A stretch of DNA of 64,000 nucleotides from Antitrichia curtipendula (taxonomy: Eukaryota; Streptophyta; Bryopsida; Hypnales; Leucodontaceae). This document shows positions 48,363 to 58,447 of the stretch, piece by piece (within the stretch, counting starts at the first letter, position 1; each line of letters begins with the position of its first letter). Under the pieces are notes generated by a model. The model was not told where the DNA came from. It saw only the letters and a program-made list of their open reading frames with translations, and searched no databases. The stretch lies in the NCBI GenBank assembly GCA_951230915.1, contig OX579634.1, positions 43,537,570 to 43,601,569 on the forward strand. Direction: 5' to 3'. Made by a program: the position numbers and the translations under genes.

Positions 48363-50286
48363 TGGCTTGCGTGTAACTTCGCAGTCTCCAAATCTTTGTC
48401 CTTCTCCTTAATGATCAAATTGAGCTGTTGCACCTTCTTATCACTTGCTCCTTCGATTTCTTGATTGCCTGATGCAGATCGTTCGTCAAATTCCGGATGT
48501 GATCGTCCTGAGCCTGTCGACTGCTCCTCAGCTCATCGATTTGGGTCGTCTTCTCTTTCAATACCCTTTCTAGCTTCAGCTCTGTTTCTTTCCTGGAATT
48601 ATTTGTCAACATTGATTTAAGCCAGGAGATAATCATCGAGATTCGTCCTGGAGACACTTGTGGTTCCTTAGTCATATCCTGCGGTTGATAGGTGGTAAGG
48701 GAATCAGTAGATAGTTGTACATAAGCGTTCTCCTTAGATGATCATAGTTGTTAAGCGTGTCTCAAGAGCTAGACACAATCATCTGTTGCAGCTAGAACGG
48801 CTATTGCATCCTACTTCTCTCACGACAAAGTATCACAATTACTGAGATTCATGTCTCCTTGGCAGATTGCATGAGGAGAACGAAACAGGCATTATGTAAA
48901 TTATCAGAGTTAAGATCAGTACGTTTCCTAATCTACAGCCAGCCAGCATGCAGACATAGTTCTTCCAGCGCGCAGACATACTCGAACGAGATTTTTCACT
49001 AATAACTGAATACAATTGTGGCATGAACAACACATTCACTTACTTGTCACAGTATTATAATAGCTAGCAGATCGCTTGATTACAGCTAGCTACATGATCT
49101 AGAGATGGACCTTAGAGAAGGGAAAGCAACCTGTTTCTCCGTGAGGTTATTTGTGGTGTGCATGGGGCAGGACGAATCACTCACCAAAATGTATCTGTCG
49201 TCATCCTTGTGAGGATGCATAACGCTCCTGGCTGTATCGCCACGAGAGTTCGGCAGTAGGGGACGACCACGAGGAGTAGATTGCTGGCATACCTGCGTTG
49301 CAGCATTTCTCCCCGCTCTCATCCAGCCGATTATGTGAGCTCGCGTGCAACAAATTCCCAGCAGCACCATTCTTTGCCGATTACTACTTTACTAGTTCCA
49401 CAAAAATGAGACGGCCAGGTCGCTGTTAAGTAAAAAACACCAACAAGAAGAGGATGAGCACATCATTCTGCTGGGAATCAAGCAGCGAAAGCACGCAAAC
49501 ATACTGAGATGAAAACCTCAAGATTAGAATGACAAATCTTAGAGCGATAATGGAAGACTAACGCACACTCAATTTGACTGCCGGAAGCTTGCACAGCAGG
49601 AAATGAGTACCGAATCGACCTTCAAAGAGAGCCGCTAGAATTTACGTCCAGTATGTGCTGTACGTCCCTCTGCCATGGCCGCCTCTACAGTACCTTCGAA
49701 ATCAATGCCATTTTGCGTTAATTCTAACCATGAAGGTCCCAAATGACTGCATGTCCTTGTTGCAGACTACGCTCGAGGCAAGGATTCGTGCTTGAGCGCA
49801 AGTAGCATGTAGATCTAGTACTGATTTGCAGTCGCGCACGCTGTACTCTAGAGTAGCCTGACAATAACTAATCAATACGAATGCTTTCGATGCATGCATG
49901 CAACCGCCAGCTTAGAGTGGGCGGCGCCAATTAGGTGTGTGCAAGCTTCGTTCATGATCGACGTGTCCGTCTATGTTCTATTTAACACTAAATAGGTACG
50001 AGGCAGCCAGCTCGCCAGCGGCCTACACGTTGCTATAGTCCTGGCTTAACTTTTGTTTATCATGTGTACTGTTTGCTCTAAATGTCCTTTCATACTTTCA
50101 TATTTTCAACCCAAAGAATAGGTGATAACGTTTTTACAATGTGCGTACACAGCTATTCCATACCCTAGTTCCGTAGGTTGCAGTGTCATAGCTTCAATTC
50201 ATTTCCCCAAGGTAGTCCTAGCTCTTCCCTGTAACGCTTGATGAGTTAATGACTCCAGTTGATCCGGCCGTCAGTTCTCTCGAGAC

Positions 50287-50552
50287 CAGGGCTTTTTTTT
50301 TCATTTTTGAAGAAGTGCCATAGTGGCGATACAAAATGTTACAGTGTTGCTCCAAATTGCAACATTCATCCACTTATTGGATGTATAGTATAGTTTTCAT
50401 CCACAATTAGGCAATTTCATCTAATATTTTTTAAAATTTCAAAGTTGTCTGGCGATTTCATTCAATTTTTTTGGCATTTTTTATAACCTTTTTTAGCCAG
50501 ATTTTTTTTTCTGGTGCAATCTGGCACCAGAAAGCCAAAAAAAAAAGCCCTG
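50287..50552. mobile_element. hAT-like MITE, 266 bp, 8 bp TSD
   Basis: The ends CAGGGCTTTTTTTTT and AAAAAAAAAGCCCTG are inverted repeats. The flanks are a perfect CTCGAGAC duplication (50279-50286, 50553-50560). The left arm has the uninterrupted site (TTCTCTCAGGACGTTG on its minus strand). No ORF. Confidence 0.92.
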
Positions 50553-50704
50553 CTCGAGACGTTGTCTACTTGAAGCCTGTTATGTATGCGGATGCGCCGC
50601 TCATTTGAGCAAATGGTACTAACTTGAATAGACGATTGCAATCATGACTCCAAGGCCCACTAAACGGCGATTCAATACTTTGGCAATAAGTTAATGCAAT
50701 GACT

Positions 50705-52275
50705 GAGAGCTTCCCCACGGTGGCGCGCCAAGGGGCCTAACACGCGCAGTGGGCGCACCCTGGCTTCTTTTACTTCCTCACGGCTGACGCGCCAAACGGG
50801 GAAAACTGCCCGGCCGCGCCAGAATTTGAAGGATACACGGGGAAATGGTGAGCCCTGAGCACGGCTCGCCAAAGGCTTTGACTACCTTTTTCAACCCAAT
50901 TTCGAGGCACTGACAGTCATTCTCACCCATCTTCAAGACACACACCCCATTTGACCTTCAATTTTCTCTCACAAGTAATTTTAACCTCAATAAAATTTCC
51001 TTTACTTGTATGAAAACACTAAAAATAAGCATTTTCGAACTAAAATAAAGTTTCCTTTATTTTGTATCTAGATAATTGGGAGAAATGCTTATTCACCTTC
51101 GCTGAGTTGTAAGAGGGAAGAGAAGCTTACTATATAGACATGGGGTGGTAGGAGGTAGAGCAACCCATGTGGGATAAATAATTAGAAGGAGCTCCACCAC
51201 TCATAGTCATAGTTTTTTCCAAAGTAGGAATTATGTTACAATTAAAATTTTAGATCTCATTTAGGCATAGTAGAATAGCTTTTTTCAAAAACTTTGAACT
51301 AAGAAAAGATGTGAAATCAAGATAAATTTTATCTCCAAAATCCGTTTGAGATTTCAAATCTCTAGTCAAAATTTATTGACAAATTTCTACTATGCATTTC
51401 TATAAATGTAAAAAAAATTTCCCTTCTAATCCTCTTTTGAAATTTGTCCATAACTTTTTATTGGAGTCTTGAAATCACAAACGGATTTTTGGAGGTGAAA
51501 TTTGTCTTGATTTCACATCTTTTATGAGTTCAAAGTTTTTTGGAAAAAGTTAATCTACTACGCCTAAATGAGGTCTGAAATTTTAATTCTAACACAATTT
51601 CTACTTTGAAGGGCAATTTTGTTAAAATGGCGGTATTCCGTGTGCCATTTTCAGTGTGCCCACTCTGAACCATAAAAGTGACATCTAAGATAAATATAGA
51701 TTTAAAAAATCTAGGATGTTTATAGATTTCAGACCGCACAATTTGAAAAATCTAGGAGTTCGAAAGATTTCAGACTACTAGGACTGATCTAGATTTGAAA
51801 AATCTAAGACGGATATAGATTTCAGACCATTTCGGAGTGCACGGTTTGAACTGTTAAAAGTGCCAAACTAACGGAATACCGCCATTTTAATGAAATTGCC
51901 CATTTTAAAAAAAACTATGAGTGGTGGAGCTCCTATTACATCTAATTTACTTATCCCACATTTTTTGTTCTACCTCCTATCACCCCATGTGTATATAGTA
52001 AGCTACTCTTCATCTTTTGAAACACAAAATAAATTAAAAATGCTTTGGGAACAATGTCAGAGGGTGCTTATTAATGTATTGGAAGTAAAGTGTGTAAGTT
52101 TCATAAGTTTTATATCAAAACCTTTAAATTCTTTGCGATAATACCCATTTGGCGCCCCTGCTTGGCGCGTCAGCCGTGGGGCAGAGGAGGAGTGGTAAAG
52201 CCCCACTCTCCAAATACACACGCCAAGGCCGCAGTTGGCGCCCCTCCTTGGCGCGGTCACCGTGGGGATGCTCTC
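50705..52275. mobile_element. 1.57 kb element with very long inverted repeats and GC-rich ends
   Basis: The ends GAGAGCTTCCCCACGGTGG and CACCGTGGGGATGCTCTC are inverted, followed by GCGCGCCAAGG-type sequence. The inverted arms continue inward for several hundred bases (AGGAGCTCCACCACTCATAG at 51188 pairs with CTATGAGTGGTGGAGCTCCT at 51915), so almost the whole element folds back around 51420. It is absent from the left arm, where GTCTCAACTTC is continuous. The TSD is uncertain, perhaps TGA/TCA. Superfamily not assigned. Confidence 0.8.
51611..51901. mobile_element. GGGCAATTT MITE, nested in the long-inverted-repeat element
   Basis: The ends GGGCAATTTTGTTAAAATGG and CCATTTTAATGAAATTGCCC are inverted repeats. 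The opposite arm of the host element (51203-51240) shows the uninterrupted sequence. The interior contains repeated TAGATTTCAGAC motifs. It is the same family as the MITE at 52796. Confidence 0.88.
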
Positions 52276-52745
52276 AACTTTTGATTGGCAGGCAATTAGG
52301 CACGCCCGCATTCACCCTTCCTTAGCCTAGTTGGAGAGTGTTTTCCAGGAAGCTAACTCTAGAGCACGTTACGCTATAGGAAGCCGTGTCCTGTGATGCT
52401 TGAATTTACTCTAATAACCGAAGTAAATTGATGCAAGCTCATCTCAATTAATTTTTAATCATATCTATCTCACAACAGATAGTACATAAATCGAATAAGC
52501 TCATCTCGATTAAATTGTGTTCTTTTCTATCTCACAACGTACGTACAGACGGTACATAACTTGAATCCTGTTCCTAATTCGTTGCCGTGCAGTTCGATCC
52601 AGCTAGTTGACAAGATATCTGGTTGTATAAATCCTCCATGCAGCGAAATACATAGCACTCTGTTCATCTTTCAGCGAAAGAGTTCGTGGTTTCAGAAATT
52701 CTTGCAGCCAACAGAATTGAATTGGATTCATCGTAGATGAGTGCA

Positions 52746-54891
52746 ATGGAGGGGGTGGGAATAGTGCAGGAATCCAAAGTGGTGGTGGGACTCGATGGGC
52801 AATTTCGTTAAAATGGCGGTATTCCATGTGCCATTTTCAGAGTGCCCACTCTAAACTATAGAAGCGACATCTAGGACTAAGATAGATTTCAAAGATCTAT
52901 GACTGTTGTAGATTTCAGAAGTCAATGAACCTTATAGATTTTAGACTGAAAATTTTGAAAAATTTAGGACTTTCATAGATTTCATATATCTAGGAAAGAT
53001 ATAGATGTCAGAAATCTAAAATAGATGTAGATTTCAGACCATTTCAGAGTGCACGGTCTGAATAGTTAAAAGTGCCAAACTAACGGAATACCGCCATTTT
53101 AACGAAATTGCCCATCTCGACTTTGGGACCACGTTCTCAGGATTTGCATATGCTCTCCGAGCAGATCCGGACAACATTTATACATTCTACGACTGGCCCA
53201 TGCAAGCGGAGGGTGGAGGACTCCCCTATTGCAAGACTCAAACCAGTTTGTTGTACGCCGATGCCAACCACTCTTCGGGCGCGGACCTATTCCAACTGCG
53301 GGAGTGGGGATGGCCATCGTTTGTCAAGTACAAGTCCAACTCTGCAGACTCGGCTTCGGATGCTTCGATGTCGAACAGCATGCACAAGCTTTCTCTGTCT
53401 GGTGGAAGGAAGAAGCCATCGGGTTCGCATTATTTTGTGAAGCTGTTAAAACTCCATCTGGCCACCAGAGGGAGCTCCTCCACAAGCTCGACTGCCCCTA
53501 CCCTGCCGCTGGGACTGACTGCGAGGACGGTGATCACGGATTACCTCAGCCAAATCTCGAAGTTCATCCTGCACGAGGTGACCGAAAAGTTCGGCACCCA
53601 CATCTCCCTGGACGATGTCGAGTGGTGTCTCACGGTTCCTGCAATCTGGGACGAGCATGCGAAGAAAGAGATGCGAGTTTGCTCTGAAATTGCAGGCCTA
53701 GTGCAAGGGCCTCACAGCAAAGGTGACGCAGGCAGCCCGCACCCACTGAAGTTGTTCATCGAGCCGGAAGCGGCCTCTGTGTATTGCCAGCAGAAGCTCG
53801 AAGGCCATAAGTGGAAGAAAGGCGACAAGTTCCTCGTGGTGGACTGCGGGGGCGGGACTGTCGATCTCGTCCTCCACGAGAAGCTGGGATCGCATCCTTC
53901 AGTGTCTGTGCGCGAGGTCCAGGAGAGTTCGGGAGACCTCTGTGGAGGCTCCCAGATCGACGAGGAGTTTTTCCGCTTCTTGAGGCTAAAGATCAGTTGC
54001 TTCGAGAGATTCGAGCGAGAGTACCCTGCCACCGTGCTGGGTTTCTGCGAAGATTGGGAGAAGGTCAAGTCCGACTACGCTGGGGACGCGAAGGATGTGC
54101 ATGTGGATTTACCTCCTGCGCTCGCAGCCATGTGGGAAGAGGATCTAAGCGACAACTCATCGAACTTCTACGACGAGATTGTGCTGACGGACGCCGACAT
54201 GAGGTCCATCTTCGATCCCATTGTGAGCAAGATCCTGCTTCTGATATATCAGAGGCTGGAGTCCGACTTGGCGGCCATATTGGTCGTTGGTGGATTCTCG
54301 GCATCGCCATACTTGATGAAGCGTATCCGTGAGACCTTTGGTGGCAAGGTGTTAACCATAGCGAGTCCACCATTTCCAGGCAGTGCTGTTTGTTGTGGAG
54401 CGGTGACCATGGGAATCCGCTCAGACACCGTCGTTTCACGTGTTTCGAGGAAAACCTACGGCTCGAATGTATCGATACCTTTCATTCCTGGTGTTCATCC
54501 CTGGAGTTCACGGGTTGTCACGGATAGTTTCGGACGAGCTTATTCTAGGGATAATTTTGACAGGTTTGTTCGGAAAGGAGATGAGGTTCCCATGAACGAC
54601 TGTGTGAAAAAAGTCTATGTCCCGATCTTGGAATCTCAGACCGAATTTAAGGTAGATTTGTATTCCACTGATTGCCAGGACGCCAAATATGGTACAGACC
54701 CTGGCGTACAGTTAGAAGGTTCATTCATAATGCAGTTTCCCAGTGAATTAGTACTCGGATTTGTGCCCGAAGTGGAAGTGTCCATGTTTTTTGGACGCAG
54801 CGAGATACAAGTGACCGCCATTGGGCTCAACTTCGACAGTCAGAAGAAACAGATGCTTCCCGTCAAGTTTGAGAGGCAGTCTGTATATTGA
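52746..54891 (+). pseudogene. Hsp70-like, HSPA12 type (copy 2), interrupted by a MITE
   Basis: The start codon (52746, MEGVGIVQESK) and first 16 codons match copy 1. A 320 bp MITE then interrupts the phosphate-1 motif: translation enters it after GLD and stops at 52809-52811, giving 21 residues. The original frame resumes at 53116 (LDFGTTFSGF) and is open to the stop at 54891. The insertion plus target repeat is 325 bp, so it also shifts the frame. A product from the internal ATG at 53200 (563 residues) would lack DFGTTFSG and should not bind ATP normally. The C-terminal third differs from copy 1 far more than the central ATPase region does. Confidence 0.88.
52796..53115. mobile_element. GGGCAATTT MITE inside the Hsp70 copy 2 exon
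   Basis: The termini TGGGCAATTTCGTTAAAATG and the inverted CATTTTAACGAAATTGCCCA are near-perfect, and the inverted homology extends for about 45 bp. A 5 bp direct repeat CTCGA (52791-52795, 53116-53120) flanks it; an 8 bp TSD with mutated ends cannot be excluded. Copy 1 has a single CTCGAC here. The interior is rich in ATAGATTTCAGA motifs and has no ORF. Confidence 0.92.
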
Positions 54892-55749
54892 TCATGTCGG
54901 CAGATCATGCTAAATTGCAGGACCTGCACTTTTGCTGGATGCTGTATCAAGCTGACCGAGGATCTAGACGTTTTGCAGAGATTATTATCGTGTTCAAGAG
55001 TGTTCAAATTGTAAAGCTAGCTGTCTCATCATGCGGCCAAATATGTATGCATAATACATAGTGCGCTAATGCAATATATAAAAGCTCCTGAAGTGTTATC
55101 TGCTTTAATTCATATGATCATTCGTGTCAATGTTTCCGAAAGCACATTCAGGATTTGATGAATAGTTGAGTTTCTGGTTCAATTGCATGACCGTCTTTCT
55201 CATAGCTTCTGAATTCATGCGAATAGGAATGTTGCAAACCTCCGGATTTAAGCTTCAGAGCAGAAAGTGAGCTACATTCCAAATTTTGCATGGTCTCAGC
55301 AAAACTGAAATCGAGTTACGTGGTCTCACTTGCTATTCGCTGCGGGTGGGGTATTCATTCATGCAATTTCGTAAGGAAAATAGGTTCGAATGGAATATTG
55401 GTCTCAGAACGAAGCTTATTTTCACTTACAATCATTTCCAGTTTAAGGCAAGAGTATGCAAAGGTATCTGTACGTACTTTGGTGGCTGCACTTATGCTTA
55501 GCATCAGCGAGGTAGCATTTGAACAACCGAAAATAAAGCTGCACTCCACCGTGGAAATCAGTGTGAATCATCCACTTGAAAGAAACCCAAAAGCACTCGT
55601 TGGACGTCAAACAAAGTTTATGCAACACCTCCCCTTTTTGCACAAAATTCTACGGATGAACCACTGCACGTCTATCTTAATTGTTCAAAAGATTCTCTAT
55701 CACCCATCGGACACACTTAGTGTGTCCGCAGAAGCGTTTCATAGATATT
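54892..55749. other. 3' flank of Hsp70 copy 2 and outer end of right arm
   Basis: Matches the reverse complement of 45-808 until about 55543; beyond that the similarity is lost. The frames at 55286-55501 and 55290-55754 are unsupported. Confidence 0.6.
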
Positions 55750-56590
55750 CATGAATCAATTTTTAGTTTACAAATTACTTACTTACAGACCTTGAGTGTC
55801 ATTTCTTATTTTAATTTTCTCCAGGCAATAAAATGCAATGTTCAATAAGCTGGATGGTCAGACACCTACAGGCGAAAGGCGGCTTGCCTTTCAATTCTCC
55901 TTCCTCAGTAGTCGAATCGCCGACTTCGCGTTTCCATTGCTCGAATCATAATTAGTTCTTCTGTTTTTCAATTCATTACAGTACACCAATTGATAAATGC
56001 TAATCCGCCATAGCCATCAGGTAGCTAGCATCTATGCTATAATAAAATATCTTGCACTCCCGTACGCCACGCACCCGCCGTCAGTCTGGGTGAGCATCAA
56101 ACAACATTCAATATCGGCGGTTGAGTCTGTGGTTCTGTCCATATTTTAAAAATTCTACCTAGCTATGAAGAATTCGCTCTACAGAGCCTTAGTGGCGGCG
56201 CTATTGAGTTCGTCAGTTGAGAGACAATGTCAAGCACGTCACCTTGTGGAGAGCGAGCACTACGTCTTCGAGTAATCTTCGTGAGCACCGCCGGTTGCAA
56301 GAAATTAAACTATCCATGTATGACCGGGTCAAGCGGTTCAAGGCCTTATAAACTGTGAGACCCGTTCCAATTGAGATTACGCACCAGCATTTCTCGCATG
56401 TCGAAAGTTGATTTGGACGGAGCTCTTGCGTTTCTTGCAGTTCTTTTGGTGGAAGTCGCGATTTCACAGTCTGCTCTTTATCGTTGTTGCAATTGCGGTA
56501 GGAGAGATTTTTCGAAGAGAGCGAGGATTTGATCGAGTTGAGAGTGTCGCAATCGAGTAGAGCGGAGAAGGTTTTCTGTTATCACCGACA
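55750..56590 (+). promoter_or_regulatory. 5' region of Hsp70 copy 3, directly repeated downstream
   Basis: Bases 55750-56411 recur in the same orientation at 59678-60316, with shared landmarks CAATAAAATGCAAT, ACGCCACGCACCCGCC and GGCGGTTGAGTCTGTGG. The conservation stops near CGAAAGTTGA, upstream of the start codon. Contains the TATA-like box listed separately. Confidence 0.65.
56346..56352 (+). promoter_or_regulatory. Putative TATA box of Hsp70 copy 3
   Basis: TTATAAA lies 239 bp upstream of the ATG and is preserved in the duplicated upstream copy (GTTATAAACTGAAAG near 60248). The leader length would be about 200 bp. Confidence 0.45.
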
Positions 56591-58447
56591 ATGCAGGGGA
56601 TAGTGGAGGAACCGAAGGTGGTGGTAGGGCTCGACTTTGGGACATCGTTCTCTGGGTTCGCTTTCGCCCGACGAGCAAGTCCGGAGAAGATTTATACGTT
56701 TTACGAGTGGCCGAAGCAGGCCGAGGGTGGAGGCATATCGTACTGCAAGACGCAGACGAGTTTGCTGTATGCCAGCACTGCTTCAGAAGAGACCGGCGAA
56801 CAGACTCTAAAGCTTCGGGAGTGGGGTTGGCCCGCCTATGTCCAGTACAAGGCCGCGGCTGCTGCAGAAACTGGCGATCACGTGGACGAATTCACTCCAG
56901 ATTTGGATTTTGAGATGCTACACGACTTCGAAATCGAAGACACGAGTTCAAAGTTGCGAACTCCTGCGGAGTCTGGTCATTCAGGATTTTCAAGCAACGG
57001 ATCGCATTTTCTGTCGAACTTTAAGCTGCATCTTGCTTCTAACGACGCGGCCACTACAGCACCGGCGTTGCCGCGGGGTTTGACTGCGAAGAGAGCTATT
57101 GCCGACTTCCTCTCGTGCATCGCGAAATTTATCATCCAAGAGGTGATGAACAAGTTTGGACCTCACATGAGCCTGGACCATGTCCAATGGTGCCTGACTG
57201 TGCCCGCAATATGGGATGCCAAAGCGAATCAAGAGATGCAAGATTGCGCAGAAATGGCTGGCCTCGTGCAAGGGCCTTTGTGCAAGGGCGACATCGGCAG
57301 CCCACACCGCTTGAAGCTCTTCATTGAGCCCGAGGCTGCCTCTGTATACTGCCAAGGTTTCACGGAGAGCCCCTTCTTGCGCAAGGGTTCGAAGTTCTTA
57401 GTCGTAGACTGCGGAGGCGGCACGGTGGATCTCGTCCTCCACGAGAAATTAGGAGATGCGCCGACTCTGTCAGTGAGAGAGGTGCAGGAGAGTTCTGGAG
57501 ACATCTGTGGTGGTTCTCGAGTGGACGATGAGTTTTTCAAATTCCTGAGACGTAAAATTAGTTGCTTCCAGAGGTTTGAGAGTAAGCATCCGACGATTGT
57601 ACTGGCTTTTCTCAAAACCTGGGAGACGATCAAGTACCGATTCGACGGTAAGAACAAGGATGAACATGTCGAGTTGCCTCCGACGCTTGCCGAAATGTGG
57701 GAGACGGAAGGCGGGACTTCATCAGGATCGTATGACGAGCTAATACTTACGAACGGAGACATGAAGTCGATGTTCGATCCAATCATCGAGCGAATTCTGG
57801 AACTCATCGGAGAGAAGATGGTGCAGGACCTCACTGCAATCATGGTCGTCGGTGGATTCTCGGAATCTCCATATCTTCAGAAGCGCATCCGAGACACTTT
57901 CGGAAGCAGAGTTTCCATCCACAGTCCACCAAACCCTGGCAGTGCGGTTTGCCAAGGGGCCGTGACGCTGGGAATTCAGTCGGATATTGTCGTCTCGAGG
58001 ATATCGAAGAAAACGTACGGCTTACGAGTCTCCCGACCTTTCATAGCCGGCGTGCATGACGAGAATTTCAAGGTGGAAGGCAATGCGGGGAAGTTTTACT
58101 GCAACAATATATTCGGAGCTTTCGTGCGAAAAGGAGATGAGGTCCGCTTCGACGATTGTGTGCAGAACGTGTACTTTCCGATGTGTGAAACACAAGGCGA
58201 ACTTGAAATTGTCTTGTATTCTACTTCTTCCAGGGATGCGAAGTTCATTTCAGATGTCGGTTCGGTGAAAGAAGGCACATTCACAGTAAAAATTCCGACT
58301 CAGGAGGAGCTGGGATTCATGCCGAAAGTAGAAGTATCAATGTATTTTGGCCGCTCTGATATCCAAGTCACTGCCGTTGGGAAGAACTTCACCGGCGAGA
58401 AGGAAGGCATGCTTCCTGTTAAGTTTGAGGCTTCGGGAATTTATTGA
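56591..58447 (+). CDS. Hsp70-like protein, HSPA12 type (copy 3, intact)
   Basis: Single open frame of 618 residues starting MQGIVEEPKVVVGL. ATPase motifs are all present: DFGTSFSG (residues 15-22), VVDCGGGTVDL, and VVGGFSESPYLQKRI. The C-terminal region ends PVKFEASGIY, parallel to the PVKFER..VY ends of copies 1 and 2. It is clearly more distant from copies 1 and 2 than they are from each other, including a different N-lobe insert (ETGDHVDEFTPDLDFEML). The start ATG is supported by alignment with copies 1 and 2. Probable ATP-binding chaperone-like protein; client and induction are unknown. It lies outside the inverted duplication, 1.7 kb downstream of broken copy 2 in the same orientation. 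Confidence 0.92.
   Translation: MQGIVEEPKVVVGLDFGTSFSGFAFARRASPEKIYTFYEWPKQAEGGGISYCKTQTSLLYASTASEETGEQTLKLREWGWPAYVQYKAAAAAETGDHVDEFTPDLDFEMLHDFEIEDTSSKLRTPAESGHSGFSSNGSHFLSNFKLHLASNDAATTAPALPRGLTAKRAIADFLSCIAKFIIQEVMNKFGPHMSLDHVQWCLTVPAIWDAKANQEMQDCAEMAGLVQGPLCKGDIGSPHRLKLFIEPEAASVYCQGFTESPFLRKGSKFLVVDCGGGTVDLVLHEKLGDAPTLSVREVQESSGDICGGSRVDDEFFKFLRRKISCFQRFESKHPTIVLAFLKTWETIKYRFDGKNKDEHVELPPTLAEMWETEGGTSSGSYDELILTNGDMKSMFDPIIERILELIGEKMVQDLTAIMVVGGFSESPYLQKRIRDTFGSRVSIHSPPNPGSAVCQGAVTLGIQSDIVVSRISKKTYGLRVSRPFIAGVHDENFKVEGNAGKFYCNNIFGAFVRKGDEVRFDDCVQNVYFPMCETQGELEIVLYSTSSRDAKFISDVGSVKEGTFTVKIPTQEELGFMPKVEVSMYFGRSDIQVTAVGKNFTGEKEGMLPVKFEASGIY

Larger units (their letters stand above)
28332..49370 (-). 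pseudogene. DUF641/GIL1-IRKI-like copy 2, split by a CACTA transposon
   Basis: Exon 1 (49185-49370) starts with ATG and ends at a GTGAGT donor. Exon 2 starts at 48678 after the conserved CCGCAG acceptor and runs to 48366, where the CACTA element intervenes. It resumes at 29175 and reaches the stop at 28332. The 3' half is one open frame of 279 codons. The 5' half carries a net 10 bp deletion near 48455-48470 relative to copy 1 (in HQASRSNQEIQS), which shifts the frame into a stop (TGA) shortly after. The gene is therefore broken twice. The C-terminal DUF641 motifs (AVWMLHELAFSFDP, VRKSVIRSRVFLCK) survive. Confidence 0.88.
49371..52745. promoter_or_regulatory. Right-arm divergent intergenic region, invaded by elements
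   Basis: Counterpart of 2627-4029, but 3.4 kb long instead of 1.4 kb because of the insertions at 50287-50552 and 50705-52275. The remaining sequence aligns with the left arm. The frame at 49702-49899 is not supported. Confidence 0.7.
28215..55543 (-). repeat. Right arm of the inverted duplication (interrupted arm)
   Basis: Reverse-complement counterpart of 45-5963. It is expanded from under 6 kb to 27 kb by a CACTA element (29176-48362), an hAT-like MITE (50287-50552), a long-inverted-repeat element (50705-52275, with a nested MITE) and a MITE in the Hsp70 exon (52796-53115). Comparison with the left arm gives the uninterrupted sequence at each of these sites. Confidence 0.88.

Noticed and set aside
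53811..54332. Long alternative-frame ORF inside Hsp70 copy 2, matched by one at 1365-1886 in copy 1
   Set aside because: It overlaps the ATPase-domain codons in another phase; its conservation is explained by the near-identical DNA of the two copies.
53200..54891. Internal ATG giving a 563-residue Hsp70-like protein
   Set aside because: It lacks the phosphate-1 motif and arises only because the MITE separates the true start; treated as part of the pseudogene.
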